Source: Synergistaceae bacterium
GTDB taxonomy: Bacteria; Synergistota; Synergistia; Synergistales; Aminobacteriaceae
Assembly: GCA_017448685.1 (NCBI GenBank)
Contig: JAFSKY010000017.1
Location: 1 to 33,749, forward strand
Direction: 5' to 3'
DNA: 33,749 nucleotides
The translations under genes were made by a program, and so were the position numbers. Below, piece by piece: positions 8,083 to 16,223 of the stretch. The first letter of the stretch is position 1, and each line of letters begins with the position of its first letter. The notes below the pieces were generated by a model. It ran no database searches. It saw only the letters and a list, made by a program, of their open reading frames with translations, and had not been told where the DNA came from.

Positions 8083-9758
8083 ACATCAAGGCAGCTCCCA
8101 CCGATAAATTCGCGTATTACTGAGTTGTTTGGGATCCCGTCATTGTTGAGGGCAGGAACGAAGCGCAATATATTCAGCAACCTCAAAGCCTCGCTGAACA
8201 CGCTCGAATTTTCATCAACTGTGTGCAATAACGGCTCAACATAAGGCTTCAGGACTCCCAATTCATATGGAAGCGATGAGTTGAATATAGCGTTGGCTCT
8301 GCTCCTGTAGGGGAATATGTATTTTTTCGCGCCCCTAATGACTTTCGGATATACCTCAAGAGTAACTTGCGCAGATTTCCCCCGCGTCCTGTAATCGCGT
8401 ATTATCCTCCGCAAAAGCCTGTTGTCGCTCGTACTTGTCCTGTTGTGTGGGTCAATGCATATCCCCGTGAGAGGTGAGACAAATACGCCGTAACGCCCCG
8501 ACTCAGGAATCATTGCGAGAATATGATCATTGAGGCCGTGTATACCTTCCATTATGAGAACGTCAGAAGGCTTCAACTTTATGACCTTGCCCGGCTCTTT
8601 TTTGCCCGTAATGAAATTGTAGACTGGAGTCGTAACTTCCTCGCCACCAAGTATGCGAGTCAGGTTATCCCCAAGCAAATCGAGGTCTAACGCGTCAAGG
8701 CGTTCATAGTCATATTCACCAGTCTCATCACGCGGGGAGTCTTCGCGCTCCTTGAAGTAGTTATCCAGCGGCAATGTTACGGGAGTTTTTCCGCATACCA
8801 TGAGCTGAACTTTCAGACGCTCGGAGAATGTTGTCTTGCCTGATCCTGAAGGCCCAGCAATCGTTACCACCTTAACCGGGCGTGAAGCTATATCCTCAGC
8901 GATGTTGCCTAGAGTCTGTGAATGGAACGCCTCTGCTATGAGGATTAATTCCTGTATTCGCCCCTCCGTTACTCTGTGATGTAGCTTGTTGAGGTAATTC
9001 AGGTCAAGAACTTGTAGCCAGTGAGCATAGTCGAAGAATACTTTTCCCATTGAGGGGTCTAATCTCAATTCGGGAACTTCATCGGGCTTGTCGGGATTTG
9101 GGAAGCGCAACAAGATTCCATGCTCATACAATACAACGTCAAACATTCTGAGCGCACCTGTTGAGGGGGCTAAAGAACCTCCGCAGAAATATCCATAACG
9201 TTCACCGCATCTGTACACTTCGACGGGGTCAAGGTTGGCGCGGACGAATAATTCTGCTATTTCCGGCTCTCCCTGGCGCTGAAAGACTCTGCGTGCTTTG
9301 TCGATTGTGAGAATCTCGCGGGTTATGGCTGAGTCGCGGCGTATTATGTCGTTCATTTCGGCCTTTATGCGGTCAACGTCTGACTGAGTCGCCGGGCCAT
9401 CATCAAATTCCCAGTAATGCGAGTCGGCTATTGAGTGCCTCAGTATAATTTTTCGCCCTAATACCCTAGCGCAGGCTAGAATCATCACAAAGCCCAATGT
9501 CCTCTTGTAGATTCTCTGACCTGTAGGAGAAGTTGACGTGATGAACTCCACTGTAGCATCTTCATCGACAACCCAATCAAGCGGGCGTGTGTAATTGTTC
9601 ACGAACCATGCTATGACTCTGCGTTGTGGCATGTCGTGCTTAGTGATCATCTCGTCCATAACGTCATGGCCTGTTACGGGAGTTTCACCTGCAATGTAGC
9701 TGGCTATGTATGTGTCTCTTTTTGTGGCTGCTGTCAGAACACAAACTGTGAATGCCAA
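8079..9758 (-). CDS. Nucleoside (uridine) kinase-like protein with N-terminal TGS/ThrRS-type second domain
   Basis: About 559 aa. The C-terminal half is a phosphoribulokinase/uridine kinase domain with a Walker A GPSGSGKTTF at about residues 302-311, a LDNYFKERED segment and LIMEGIHGLND. The N-terminal half resembles the TGS plus tRNA-synthetase second additional domain (RHSIADSHYWEF) found in the bacterial nucleoside kinase family of this size; it is probably a ribonucleoside kinase acting in the cytoplasm, substrate unproven. Start: TTG at 9758 is chosen because AAGGTG lies 9 bases before it; a longer frame from TTG at 9806 adds 16 residues without a good ribosome site. It is the first gene of the leftward unit that continues to cobQ. 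Confidence 0.85.
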   Translation of the reverse strand: MAFTVCVLTAATKRDTYIASYIAGETPVTGHDVMDEMITKHDMPQRRVIAWFVNNYTRPLDWVVDEDATVEFITSTSPTGQRIYKRTLGFVMILACARVLGRKIILRHSIADSHYWEFDDGPATQSDVDRIKAEMNDIIRRDSAITREILTIDKARRVFQRQGEPEIAELFVRANLDPVEVYRCGERYGYFCGGSLAPSTGALRMFDVVLYEHGILLRFPNPDKPDEVPELRLDPSMGKVFFDYAHWLQVLDLNYLNKLHHRVTEGRIQELILIAEAFHSQTLGNIAEDIASRPVKVVTIAGPSGSGKTTFSERLKVQLMVCGKTPVTLPLDNYFKEREDSPRDETGEYDYERLDALDLDLLGDNLTRILGGEEVTTPVYNFITGKKEPGKVIKLKPSDVLIMEGIHGLNDHILAMIPESGRYGVFVSPLTGICIDPHNRTSTSDNRLLRRIIRDYRTRGKSAQVTLEVYPKVIRGAKKYIFPYRSRANAIFNSSLPYELGVLKPYVEPLLHTVDENSSVFSEALRLLNILRFVPALNNDGIPNNSVIREFIGGSCLDV

Positions 9759-9833
9759 TCTGATTAACACCTTCCGTAAAAAATTTCTGCATATTATATC
9801 GCGCAATGCATTCGGGATTTTCTGTAGCCTACA

Positions 9834-9839
9834 AGTATA
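9834..9839 (-). promoter_or_regulatory. Candidate -10 box for the leftward nucleoside-kinase to cobQ unit
   Basis: On the minus strand the hexamer TATACT lies about 75 bases before the chosen kinase start. No convincing -35 box is found 16-18 bases upstream, so this is only a tentative promoter. It sits next to the rightward promoter of the small membrane protein, making this a short divergent control region. Confidence 0.3.
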
Positions 9840-9868
9840 TTGACATGGAGCAAATGCCAGTATAAATT
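9840..9868 (+). promoter_or_regulatory. Sigma70-type promoter of the small membrane protein gene
   Basis: A perfect TTGACA (9840-9845) is followed, 17 bases later, by TAAATT (9863-9868), with an overlapping TATAAA at 9861. The start codon is at 9941, leaving a leader of about 65 bases with a GAGGTG ribosome site. The region from 9807 to 9940 otherwise holds only the divergent start of the nucleoside-kinase unit. Confidence 0.6.
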
Positions 9869-9940
9869 ATGCGACAATTTTCCCACAGCACTTAAGGCAC
9901 ACAACATCTTCAACGATATTAAACATGAGGTGATCAATCA

Positions 9941-10129
9941 ATGGATAGCATATTGTACGAGCTTGCGAACAGCCAAGTAACATGGCAGCCAAAAGTTGAA
10001 TTTGCGATAAGAGCCGGAGTTGAGTCACTTCAGAGATTTGCTGATGAGAATCCTGAAATCGCGGTATTAGCTGGTGTTGTCGTAACCGCGTGTTTCATTC
10101 TGGGAAGAATTGTTGCCCGGAAGGATTAA
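9941..10129 (+). CDS. Small single-pass membrane protein, unknown
   Basis: 62 aa protein not matched to any family I know. Residues 1-38 are amphipathic and polar (several Glu, Gln, Arg), then one hydrophobic helix (about 39-57, IAVLAGVVVTACFILG) and a short basic tail RIVARKD. The gene is supported by a GAGGTG ribosome site 8 bases before the ATG, a strong promoter upstream and an intrinsic terminator just after it, so it looks like a genuine monocistronic gene. The topology resembles small membrane-anchored regulators, but no function can be assigned. Confidence 0.72.
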   Translation: MDSILYELANSQVTWQPKVEFAIRAGVESLQRFADENPEIAVLAGVVVTACFILGRIVARKD

Positions 10130-10145
10130 TGTCAGAGATTTAATG

Positions 10146-10179
10146 CCCGGAGGTGATGCGAGTCTCCGGGTATTTTTTT
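10146..10179 (+). terminator. Intrinsic terminator of the small membrane protein gene
   Basis: A perfect 7-bp stem CCCGGAG/CTCCGGG with an 11-base loop is followed by TATTTTTTT. It sits 17 bases after the stop codon at 10129 and between convergent genes; murJ ends at 10184 on the other strand. On the minus strand the same hairpin is not followed by a T run. Confidence 0.88.
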
Positions 10180-10183
10180 GCGT

Positions 10184-11740
10184 CTATTTCGTCCTGAATG
10201 CCTGCCCCAGCAATTTCCATTCCTCAAAGCCCTTCAGCACCGTAACACCTGCATATGCCCCAGCACTGACAGCTATCACTCCAACAACCCACAGCGAACG
10301 CATACCGATTCCCGCGCCAACGTCATACGGCCAGACGAATCTATACGCCAGCACAGCAATATCTATCACAGCAAGCGCAACAAGGTAATCCCCCGCAAGA
10401 CTCCATGTCATGATTCCTAGAGGACGACCCAACTTTTTGCGGACATACCACAGCCCTAACAGCCCCGATAACGTGAACGCTATACCCGGTGCGAGCGCAA
10501 GACCGTTATACCCCATAGGCAACACGAGAATTAGCGACAACACCGCAGTAGCTCCAACGCTGAACGCCGTAACCTTGAAGGCTTCACGGGGCATTGAGAG
10601 AGCGTAAAGAGCCCTCATTATGACGGTGGAGCAGGCCATGCCGGGAAGTCCCAACATGCTGAACGCGAGAGTCGATGACGTTGCAGACCATGCCCAACCG
10701 CCAAATTCACCTCGAACAAACACGAGGTGAACGAACTCGTCAGAAATCAGAATCACTCCCAATGATGCCGGAATAACCACAAATAGCGCAAACCTCACAG
10801 CCTGCCTCAACGTGTCAACAAATTCATCATCATCTTTTGCCCGTGCCAATTGTGGCAACACAGCCTGAGATATAGCTATCACGAACAATCCCAGCGGCAA
10901 TTGCAATATCCTGTTGGAGTAATTGAGGGCTGATATGCTGCCTTCCTGCAAGAATGAGCCAAGCATACGACTGATTACGGGGTTAACCTGATTCAATGAC
11001 AGCCCCGCGGCATATGGCAGAAATAGTTTCATTATGCGCCGTAAGTCAGGGTCTTTCATGTTTGGGCGTGTGGGATAAAGGACTGCTTTCATCTTGAAGC
11101 TGTAGAGCCATTGCGTAAGGAAATGCGCTAGTCCTCCGCAAAGAACTGACAATGCCAAGCCGTAAACGCCAAATTTCGCCGCGAAAAATGGTGCTGTAAC
11201 TATGAAAACGAGGTTGCTGAATGCTGGCGACAATGCCGGGACAAAGAATGAGCCTAAGCTGTTAAGTTCGCCCATCGTCAGAGCCTCAAGCGATATGAAT
11301 ATCAAGAAGGGGAACATCCATTGAGTCAGCCCAACCGCAAGTGAATGGCTTTCAGCGTCAAACCCAGGTGCCATTATCCTCACGAGTCCGGGCGCGAAAA
11401 ATATTCCCGCAATCACTACAGCAATCGTAACGCACAATAATACGGTCATAGTTCCTCGCGCAAGGGCAAGAGCTTTCTCCCTGCTTTTGGTGAGAGCCTG
11501 CGAGAACACTGGCACGAATGCCGCCGATAATGCACCCTCAGCGAGCAATTGACGCGCAAGATTCGAGAGGGTATATGCAACGTTGAAAGCGTCCATTGAT
11601 TTTGTTGCACCGAAAAACGCCGCTATAAGGACTTCACGAGCAAGCCCAAGTACACGGCTCAGGAGAGTCCCGGCCATCATGAAGACGGCATGACGAACCA
11701 TTGAAGGATTTTTGCCGGAAGGATTATTGTTATTCTGCAA
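10184..11740 (-). CDS. murJ: Lipid II flippase MurJ (MviN family)
   Basis: 518 aa multi-pass membrane protein (about 14 hydrophobic helices) of the MOP exporter superfamily, which flips lipid-linked peptidoglycan precursors across the inner membrane. The N-terminal signature is present: GTLLSRVLGLAREVLIAAFF, then DAFNVAYTLSNLARQLLAEG and AFVPVFS; these match MurJ rather than the polysaccharide flippase Wzx. The TTG start at 11740 is favoured because GGGTGA lies about 9 bases upstream; the next in-frame ATG (residue 14) has no ribosome site. It follows comF by 31 bases and is the last gene of the leftward unit. Confidence 0.95.
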   Translation of the reverse strand: MQNNNNPSGKNPSMVRHAVFMMAGTLLSRVLGLAREVLIAAFFGATKSMDAFNVAYTLSNLARQLLAEGALSAAFVPVFSQALTKSREKALALARGTMTVLLCVTIAVVIAGIFFAPGLVRIMAPGFDAESHSLAVGLTQWMFPFLIFISLEALTMGELNSLGSFFVPALSPAFSNLVFIVTAPFFAAKFGVYGLALSVLCGGLAHFLTQWLYSFKMKAVLYPTRPNMKDPDLRRIMKLFLPYAAGLSLNQVNPVISRMLGSFLQEGSISALNYSNRILQLPLGLFVIAISQAVLPQLARAKDDDEFVDTLRQAVRFALFVVIPASLGVILISDEFVHLVFVRGEFGGWAWSATSSTLAFSMLGLPGMACSTVIMRALYALSMPREAFKVTAFSVGATAVLSLILVLPMGYNGLALAPGIAFTLSGLLGLWYVRKKLGRPLGIMTWSLAGDYLVALAVIDIAVLAYRFVWPYDVGAGIGMRSLWVVGVIAVSAGAYAGVTVLKGFEEWKLLGQAFRTK

Positions 11741-11771
11741 AGTTTAATCACCCGGCAGAATTATACACAGT

Positions 11772-12509
11772 CTAAGTATTGTCTATTGTGCTTGAAGAAA
11801 GAGTGTAAGCGCAGATCACTTCAGCCCCTTCACGCCTGCAAGCCTCAGCGAATGCCATCAATGTATATCCCGTTGTGCATACATCATCGACAATCGCAAC
11901 CCTGAGTCCACGAATATCACTCGTGAACCTGAAATCATCAGGGGCAATGTTATTCCGTCTTTCATGCGCTTTGAGTCCCATTTGGTGAGGGCGCTCCCTT
12001 GTGCGTTCTGCAACATCAAGAAGGGGTATATGCCAATAACGGCACATTCCTTCAGCAAGCTCGCGGGTCTGGTTGTATCTTCGTTCGCTGTTCATTCTCA
12101 GGGGTGCGGGGATAATGCAATCAGCCTCAGTGTTACCGAATGACTTGGCCATGCACACACCTAAAGGCCGTCCCATGTCTTTGCGACCATCCTCCTTGAA
12201 GCGGTGAATGACTCTCTTCACGCTGTCATTGTGATATGGCAGGGCTGAATATACGGTTACGTTGTCGAGATGTCGCGTGATTATGTCGTCCGTGAATATC
12301 TTGTAGAATCCCTTGGCGTTTGAGTCTTCAATCTCCTTTTCGCGTATGAAGCTGACGCATGACTCACAGAGCTTTTCACCCGGCCTCCCACAAAGCTCAC
12401 AGCTCACAGGCCACAACATATGCAGGAAATACCGCCACAGCTTAACGCAAATTTCTCCGCGCAACCTGAACAAGCTCATCACACCTGTTATTCCGTTCAT
12501 CGTCAGCAT
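11772..12509 (-). CDS. comF: ComF-family amidophosphoribosyltransferase-like protein
   Basis: 245 aa. A zinc-finger-like N-terminus (CELC at 37-40, then C48 and C51) precedes a phosphoribosyltransferase fold whose PRPP loop is VAIVDDVCTTG at about 204-214. In competent bacteria ComFC helps imported single-stranded DNA reach recombination, which fits the comEA and comEC genes 4 kb away on the other strand, but ComF paralogues also occur in non-competent species. The start at 12509 lies inside rnhA; a GGGTGA ribosome site precedes it, and an in-frame ATG at 12497 is a possible shorter start. Confidence 0.9.
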   Translation of the reverse strand: MLTMNGITGVMSLFRLRGEICVKLWRYFLHMLWPVSCELCGRPGEKLCESCVSFIREKEIEDSNAKGFYKIFTDDIITRHLDNVTVYSALPYHNDSVKRVIHRFKEDGRKDMGRPLGVCMAKSFGNTEADCIIPAPLRMNSERRYNQTRELAEGMCRYWHIPLLDVAERTRERPHQMGLKAHERRNNIAPDDFRFTSDIRGLRVAIVDDVCTTGYTLMAFAEACRREGAEVICAYTLSSSTIDNT

Positions 12510-12888
12510 GTCCCTTCACCCAATGCCACGCAATATTATGCGTCCGTGAAAGCTCATACAGACGTTCCCATAAATCACGGTTGGGGATTTCATCAGTGCT
12601 TGATTTTCGCCAGCCGTTACGCTTCCAGTTGTAGATCCATCGTTTTGTGAAGGCGTTGCAGAGATATGAAGAGTCCGTGTGAAGGTCAACATCGCAGGGG
12701 TATTTGAGTGCCTCAAGGGCTTTTATCGCCGCTGTGAGTTCCATGCGGTTATTTGTCGTGTGATGTTCGCCGCCGGAAATTTCGCGCTCTATGTCATGTT
12801 CAGGGGAATATAGTATTGCCGCCCAGCCTCCGCGACCGGGATTCGGTGAAGCTCCTCCGTCTGTGTAGATTATGACATGGGGATTCAA
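12442..12888 (-). CDS. rnhA: Ribonuclease HI
   Basis: 148 aa, standard length. It cleaves RNA in RNA-DNA hybrids. The catalytic carboxylates are visible: D10 in YTDGGASPNPG, E50 in NNRMELTAA, D72 in HTDSSY and D137 in NNRCDELV, with a WVKGHADDE segment carrying the conserved His. The start is TTG at 12888, three bases after the stop of the DUF3084 gene, with a GAGGAATGA ribosome site. The 3' end overlaps the start of comF by 68 bases if the longest comF frame is used. Confidence 0.96.
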   Translation of the reverse strand: MNPHVIIYTDGGASPNPGRGGWAAILYSPEHDIEREISGGEHHTTNNRMELTAAIKALEALKYPCDVDLHTDSSYLCNAFTKRWIYNWKRNGWRKSSTDEIPNRDLWERLYELSRTHNIAWHWVKGHADDERNNRCDELVQVARRNLR

Positions 12889-12891
12889 GGC

Positions 12892-14004
12892 TCATTCCTC
12901 AAACTCTATGTCAATCACAACAGGCCCTTCCGTGTATATATCACCTGAAGCAATCGCCGAGATTATCACGGAGTCTTGTATTTTGCCGAGCCTGTCTACC
13001 GCGTTGAAGAATGACTCGCCGCCAAGAGTCCCAACGTTATTGGCTGATGGGTCTGGGAGTATTCCGTCATTGATGGCTTTAGTCCTCAGTTCGCGCAAGA
13101 ATGTGTGAAGTATGTCTTCCGGCGTTGATTTCGCTCCGTCAAGCCTGAAGAATTTTCGGTACACTGGCTCGCCATCATGGTATGTGAGAATGCTTGTGCC
13201 TGTTTCAAGCCGTATCATGACACGGAGATTTTCGCCGACCGTGTAATTTTCCCCCGATAATGCCCGGACATATTGACGTTCATCCGAAATGAGAAGCTCA
13301 TCGATTAACGCCTCTTCCGATTCTGCGTCAAACTCAACAGGAATATCAACGAGCCTCGCGAATGACTGCCCTGAAACACGCGCAAGAACATTCAGCCTCA
13401 CTCTTTGCTTCAATGCCGCAAGACCCTCTTTGATTTCATCGCGTGAGAGTCCCGGCTCAAATGCTGTTTGACCGAGTAATACGTTTGCGCTCAATGCAAT
13501 AGCCTCACTCCGCAACGCTCTCAATTCCTGCTTCAGCTGTGATGATTCCTCACGCATTACCCGCAATGCCGCTTCAAGCTCTAATTTCTGCTGTTCAAGT
13601 ATCAGCTTGTCGTTCCTCATCGTGTCAAGCTCAAACCCCGTAAGATCCAAGCTCGCAGAAGCCTCAGCTAGGGACGCTCTCATTTGGTCAGTTGTGCGTT
13701 CATTCTGAGACAGCTGGAATTGCAACTCGTTCATTTCCTGCTTCAACATCTTCATACCGAATAACGCCGTTCGCACATCTTGGGACAACACAGCCATAAC
13801 CGAGAGAATCCCCACAGCGATTAATGCTCCAGTTATGGCGGTGATTAACCTGCTGGCGTATTTCGGCCTCAGCTTGAAGACTGTAACGCGCTTTTTGCCG
13901 TATTTAGAGCCGATTGCGTCCCCAATTACTGACAATACCGCGCTGGCAATGATTAGCGACAATATCGGAAGCCAGTTTGTTTCTTCAATGAAGCGAATGA
14001 ACAT
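12892..14004 (-). CDS. DUF3084 domain-containing membrane-anchored coiled-coil protein
   Basis: 370 aa from the chosen start. The N-terminal part has two hydrophobic segments (about 10-28 and 53-75) flanking a GDAIGSKYGKKRVTVFKLRP motif that I associate with DUF3084. Then comes a long heptad-rich coiled coil (about 90-175, many Glu, Leu and Gln), and a C-terminal soluble domain. DUF3084 is known to me from cyanobacteria and Synergistota; its role is unknown. ATG at 14004 is chosen because it follows the EamA stop by 8 bases with a GGAAGTG ribosome site; a longer frame to 14079 would overlap the EamA gene and puts a polar stretch before the first helix. Confidence 0.8.
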   Translation of the reverse strand: MFIRFIEETNWLPILSLIIASAVLSVIGDAIGSKYGKKRVTVFKLRPKYASRLITAITGALIAVGILSVMAVLSQDVRTALFGMKMLKQEMNELQFQLSQNERTTDQMRASLAEASASLDLTGFELDTMRNDKLILEQQKLELEAALRVMREESSQLKQELRALRSEAIALSANVLLGQTAFEPGLSRDEIKEGLAALKQRVRLNVLARVSGQSFARLVDIPVEFDAESEEALIDELLISDERQYVRALSGENYTVGENLRVMIRLETGTSILTYHDGEPVYRKFFRLDGAKSTPEDILHTFLRELRTKAINDGILPDPSANNVGTLGGESFFNAVDRLGKIQDSVIISAIASGDIYTEGPVVIDIEFEE

Positions 14005-14012
14005 GGCCGAGT

Positions 14013-14867
14013 TCACTTCCTTTTGCGGATTATCGGCGACAATTCCGACACAAGCACAGCAATGAATATCATCGCACACCCTGTTAGCATTCTCAGTGAT
14101 ACAGACTCATTCAGGAATACCACGCTCGCAACAAGCCCGAAAACTGACTCCAAGCTCATTATGATTGTGGCGTGGGAAGGCTCAGCGTATTTCTGCGCGA
14201 TTATCTGCATCATGTAACATCCGAATGTGGCGAATATTATCGTGAACACAAGCTCAGGAAGACCGTTACAGCTGATATATTCGGCGGGCGACTCAAATAT
14301 CAATGACGACAACAGCGACATCAAAGCGAACGCAACGAACTCCACGAAGCTCAAAGCTACAGGGTCGCAATCATGAGCGTAACGGCTGATAGCTATCACC
14401 TGAACCGCAAACGTTAAGGCACATACCAGCGTCAGAATGTCGCCAGTGTTCACCGCGCCGGAAAGGTCATCCGCAAGAAGGTACATTCCAGCAACGCACA
14501 AACACGCCGCGAATATCGTCATCCATCCGGGGAATACACGCTCCAATGCCCAAAGCATGAACGGCACCATAAGAACATACGTTGCGGAAATGAAAGCCGA
14601 CCTGCCCCCGCCAATGTAACGAAGGCCGATTGTCTGAGTCGTTATCGCGATGTAAAGGAGAACGCCTATAATCACTCCACCTTTCAACACCTTGCGGAAT
14701 GACTCATTTATCCTCCTGTGAAAGAATGCGTATATCATCATTGCACCCGCAGAAAATCTCAGGAACAATAGCCAGCTGGTTGGGTATATTCCGACAAGTA
14801 TCTTCATCGTTGGGAAACTTAATCCCCAGAACAACGCGCAATATAACAGCCCCAAATCAGCAAGCAT
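14013..14867 (-). CDS. EamA/DMT-family transporter
   Basis: 284 aa with about ten hydrophobic helices arranged as two EamA repeats, typical of drug/metabolite transporters. The N-terminus ALFWGLSFPTMKIL and the second-repeat segment EPSHATIIMSLESVFGLVAS match the family (the usual form is P-x-x-A-x-x-x-x-L-E-P/S-V-F). Substrate cannot be predicted; amino acids or purine-type metabolites are common for relatives. The ATG shares its first base with the stop codon of the DUF1015 gene (TAATG). Confidence 0.92.
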   Translation of the reverse strand: MLADLGLLYCALFWGLSFPTMKILVGIYPTSWLLFLRFSAGAMMIYAFFHRRINESFRKVLKGGVIIGVLLYIAITTQTIGLRYIGGGRSAFISATYVLMVPFMLWALERVFPGWMTIFAACLCVAGMYLLADDLSGAVNTGDILTLVCALTFAVQVIAISRYAHDCDPVALSFVEFVAFALMSLLSSLIFESPAEYISCNGLPELVFTIIFATFGCYMMQIIAQKYAEPSHATIIMSLESVFGLVASVVFLNESVSLRMLTGCAMIFIAVLVSELSPIIRKRK

Positions 14868-16033
14868 TACTTTATCTTCCTCGCCTCAAGGTAATAACGT
14901 TTTTCCCGCGCATGTCCCATTGAGAATGTTTTGCGGGGAAGGACTCCAGACTCCGAAATCACGCGGAAAAATTCACGCTTTGCGCTCTCATCAAACGGAG
15001 GCATCTCAAATCCTATGCAACCTTCATCCTGTGCAAGCTCCCTCAAATCATTAGAGCCGTGAATGTAATCCACAGTGAAGCCGCCCTCATCAAGATACTT
15101 TTGCAGCACCACAAGAGCAGAAGCTCCCTTTGACCTGTCAATATATATTTCCCCTTCACCGCCGCCGGAATAATACTTTATCGGCCATGAAGCCCCAGCG
15201 TTATCGGTGCATATGTCATTCTTCAGGCTTGCGATGAATTTTACGGGAGTTACGCCCTTCACTAACCTGTGTATAGGCTCAAACTTCAACGCCTCATCGT
15301 GAATGTTCTCAAGCTCAACCATTGCATAGCGTGAGGTGAAGCCTTCCTCATAGCACGCTTTAGCCGCCGCAAGTGAGTGATTCCCATCCCCTACAGCAAA
15401 CACCAGCGACAAATCTATACTCTTGCGCTTTATGTATGAGGCTATGCGCATGTTCAAAGCTCGTGCGTGTTCTCCGCGTACAAGCCAGCCGCGTATATGC
15501 CCTCCCCCTAACATCAAATCGAAGTCGTACAGCTTGCGGAGTGTGTGCTTTGAGATTGTGAGAGGCTCTATGATTTGACGCTTCTCGTCATCGCATAGCA
15601 GTATCACGTGTGAGAGTTCTATGGGAGCGTTCTCGCGAATTGCTTTGCGTGGGGGAATGCGCTCTTTTACGGTCTCTTCTGTTGCACGGATGAGCGGTGA
15701 TGTGTCTGGCCTGTAATCATATTCCTCAAGGTCAATAACTCCCACGATTCCGCGTCGTATTGAGCCGTCAATCATCTCACGTTCTACATATATATACGAG
15801 TTCTTGTACTCAGTGAAGATGTTGCTGGCGAGGTATTCATTCATGGCCGAGTTTATGCGGGCGATTGATTCGGCGTTGTCGTCTGTGAGCATGGCTTCAG
15901 GGAGAATGAGATTATATGCTGATGGCGAATCCCCGGCGTAATCCCGTGCCTGTGTCCAGTAATCCGGCTGTGAGGTGAACTGATCACACGCGATAACCGC
16001 CCAGCGTGAGAGGTCATCAAGGTTAGGCAACAA
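14867..16033 (-). CDS. DUF1015 (COG4198) family protein, start codon uncertain
   Basis: 388 aa or slightly more. Conserved family blocks are WAVIACDQFTS near the N-terminus, LGGGHIRGW, FAVGDGNHSLAAAK at about 220 and PRKTFSMGHA at the C-terminus. Relatives are often next to serine-biosynthesis genes, but the activity is unknown to me. The annotated TTG at 16033 has no ribosome site. Reading upstream in the same frame gives I-I-F-R-P-A-S-F-L-L-P, which resembles the family N-terminus, back to a TGA at 16061-16063. The only good ribosome site, AAAGGA at 16065-16070, is 7 bases from an ATC codon (16057) and 10 from an ATA (16054), so a rare non-ATG start is likely. First gene of the leftward unit. 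Confidence 0.85.
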   Translation of the reverse strand: MLPNLDDLSRWAVIACDQFTSQPDYWTQARDYAGDSPSAYNLILPEAMLTDDNAESIARINSAMNEYLASNIFTEYKNSYIYVEREMIDGSIRRGIVGVIDLEEYDYRPDTSPLIRATEETVKERIPPRKAIRENAPIELSHVILLCDDEKRQIIEPLTISKHTLRKLYDFDLMLGGGHIRGWLVRGEHARALNMRIASYIKRKSIDLSLVFAVGDGNHSLAAAKACYEEGFTSRYAMVELENIHDEALKFEPIHRLVKGVTPVKFIASLKNDICTDNAGASWPIKYYSGGGEGEIYIDRSKGASALVVLQKYLDEGGFTVDYIHGSNDLRELAQDEGCIGFEMPPFDESAKREFFRVISESGVLPRKTFSMGHAREKRYYLEARKIK

Positions 16034-16088
16034 AAAGCTGGCTGGTCTGAATATGATATGTCAGTCCTTTCATGGTGAGATGAAAATT

Positions 16089-16117
16089 ATTTTATTCGTG
16101 GGATAAATGCGCGTCAA
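16089..16117 (-). promoter_or_regulatory. Sigma70-type promoter of the DUF1015 to murJ unit
   Basis: On the minus strand TTGACG (16117 to 16112) is separated by exactly 17 bases from TAAAAT (16094 to 16089), close to the ideal sigma70 form. The DUF1015 ribosome site begins about 19 bases downstream, giving a short leader. It lies in the 190-base divergent region shared with the comEA promoter. Confidence 0.72.
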
Positions 16118-16165
16118 TTCGTGCTGTTGCGCTATAAAATTACGGCCATTCCCGCATAATTCCCC

Positions 16166-16194
16166 GTGAACACACAAGCCCTACACGCTATAAT
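16166..16194 (+). promoter_or_regulatory. Promoter of comEA-comEC
   Basis: A consensus TATAAT at 16189-16194 stands 30 bases before the comEA ATG, with a weak -35 (GTGAAC, 16166-16171) at 17-base spacing. The ribosome site GGAG follows at 16211-16214. Confidence 0.6.
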
Positions 16195-16223
16195 CACCCA
16201 ATCACACACAGGAGACACATATA

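Noticed and set aside
10110-10420. Overlapping plus-strand frames at the murJ 3' end
   Set aside because: They start upstream of or within the terminator at 10146-10179 and read antisense through murJ; no ribosome site.
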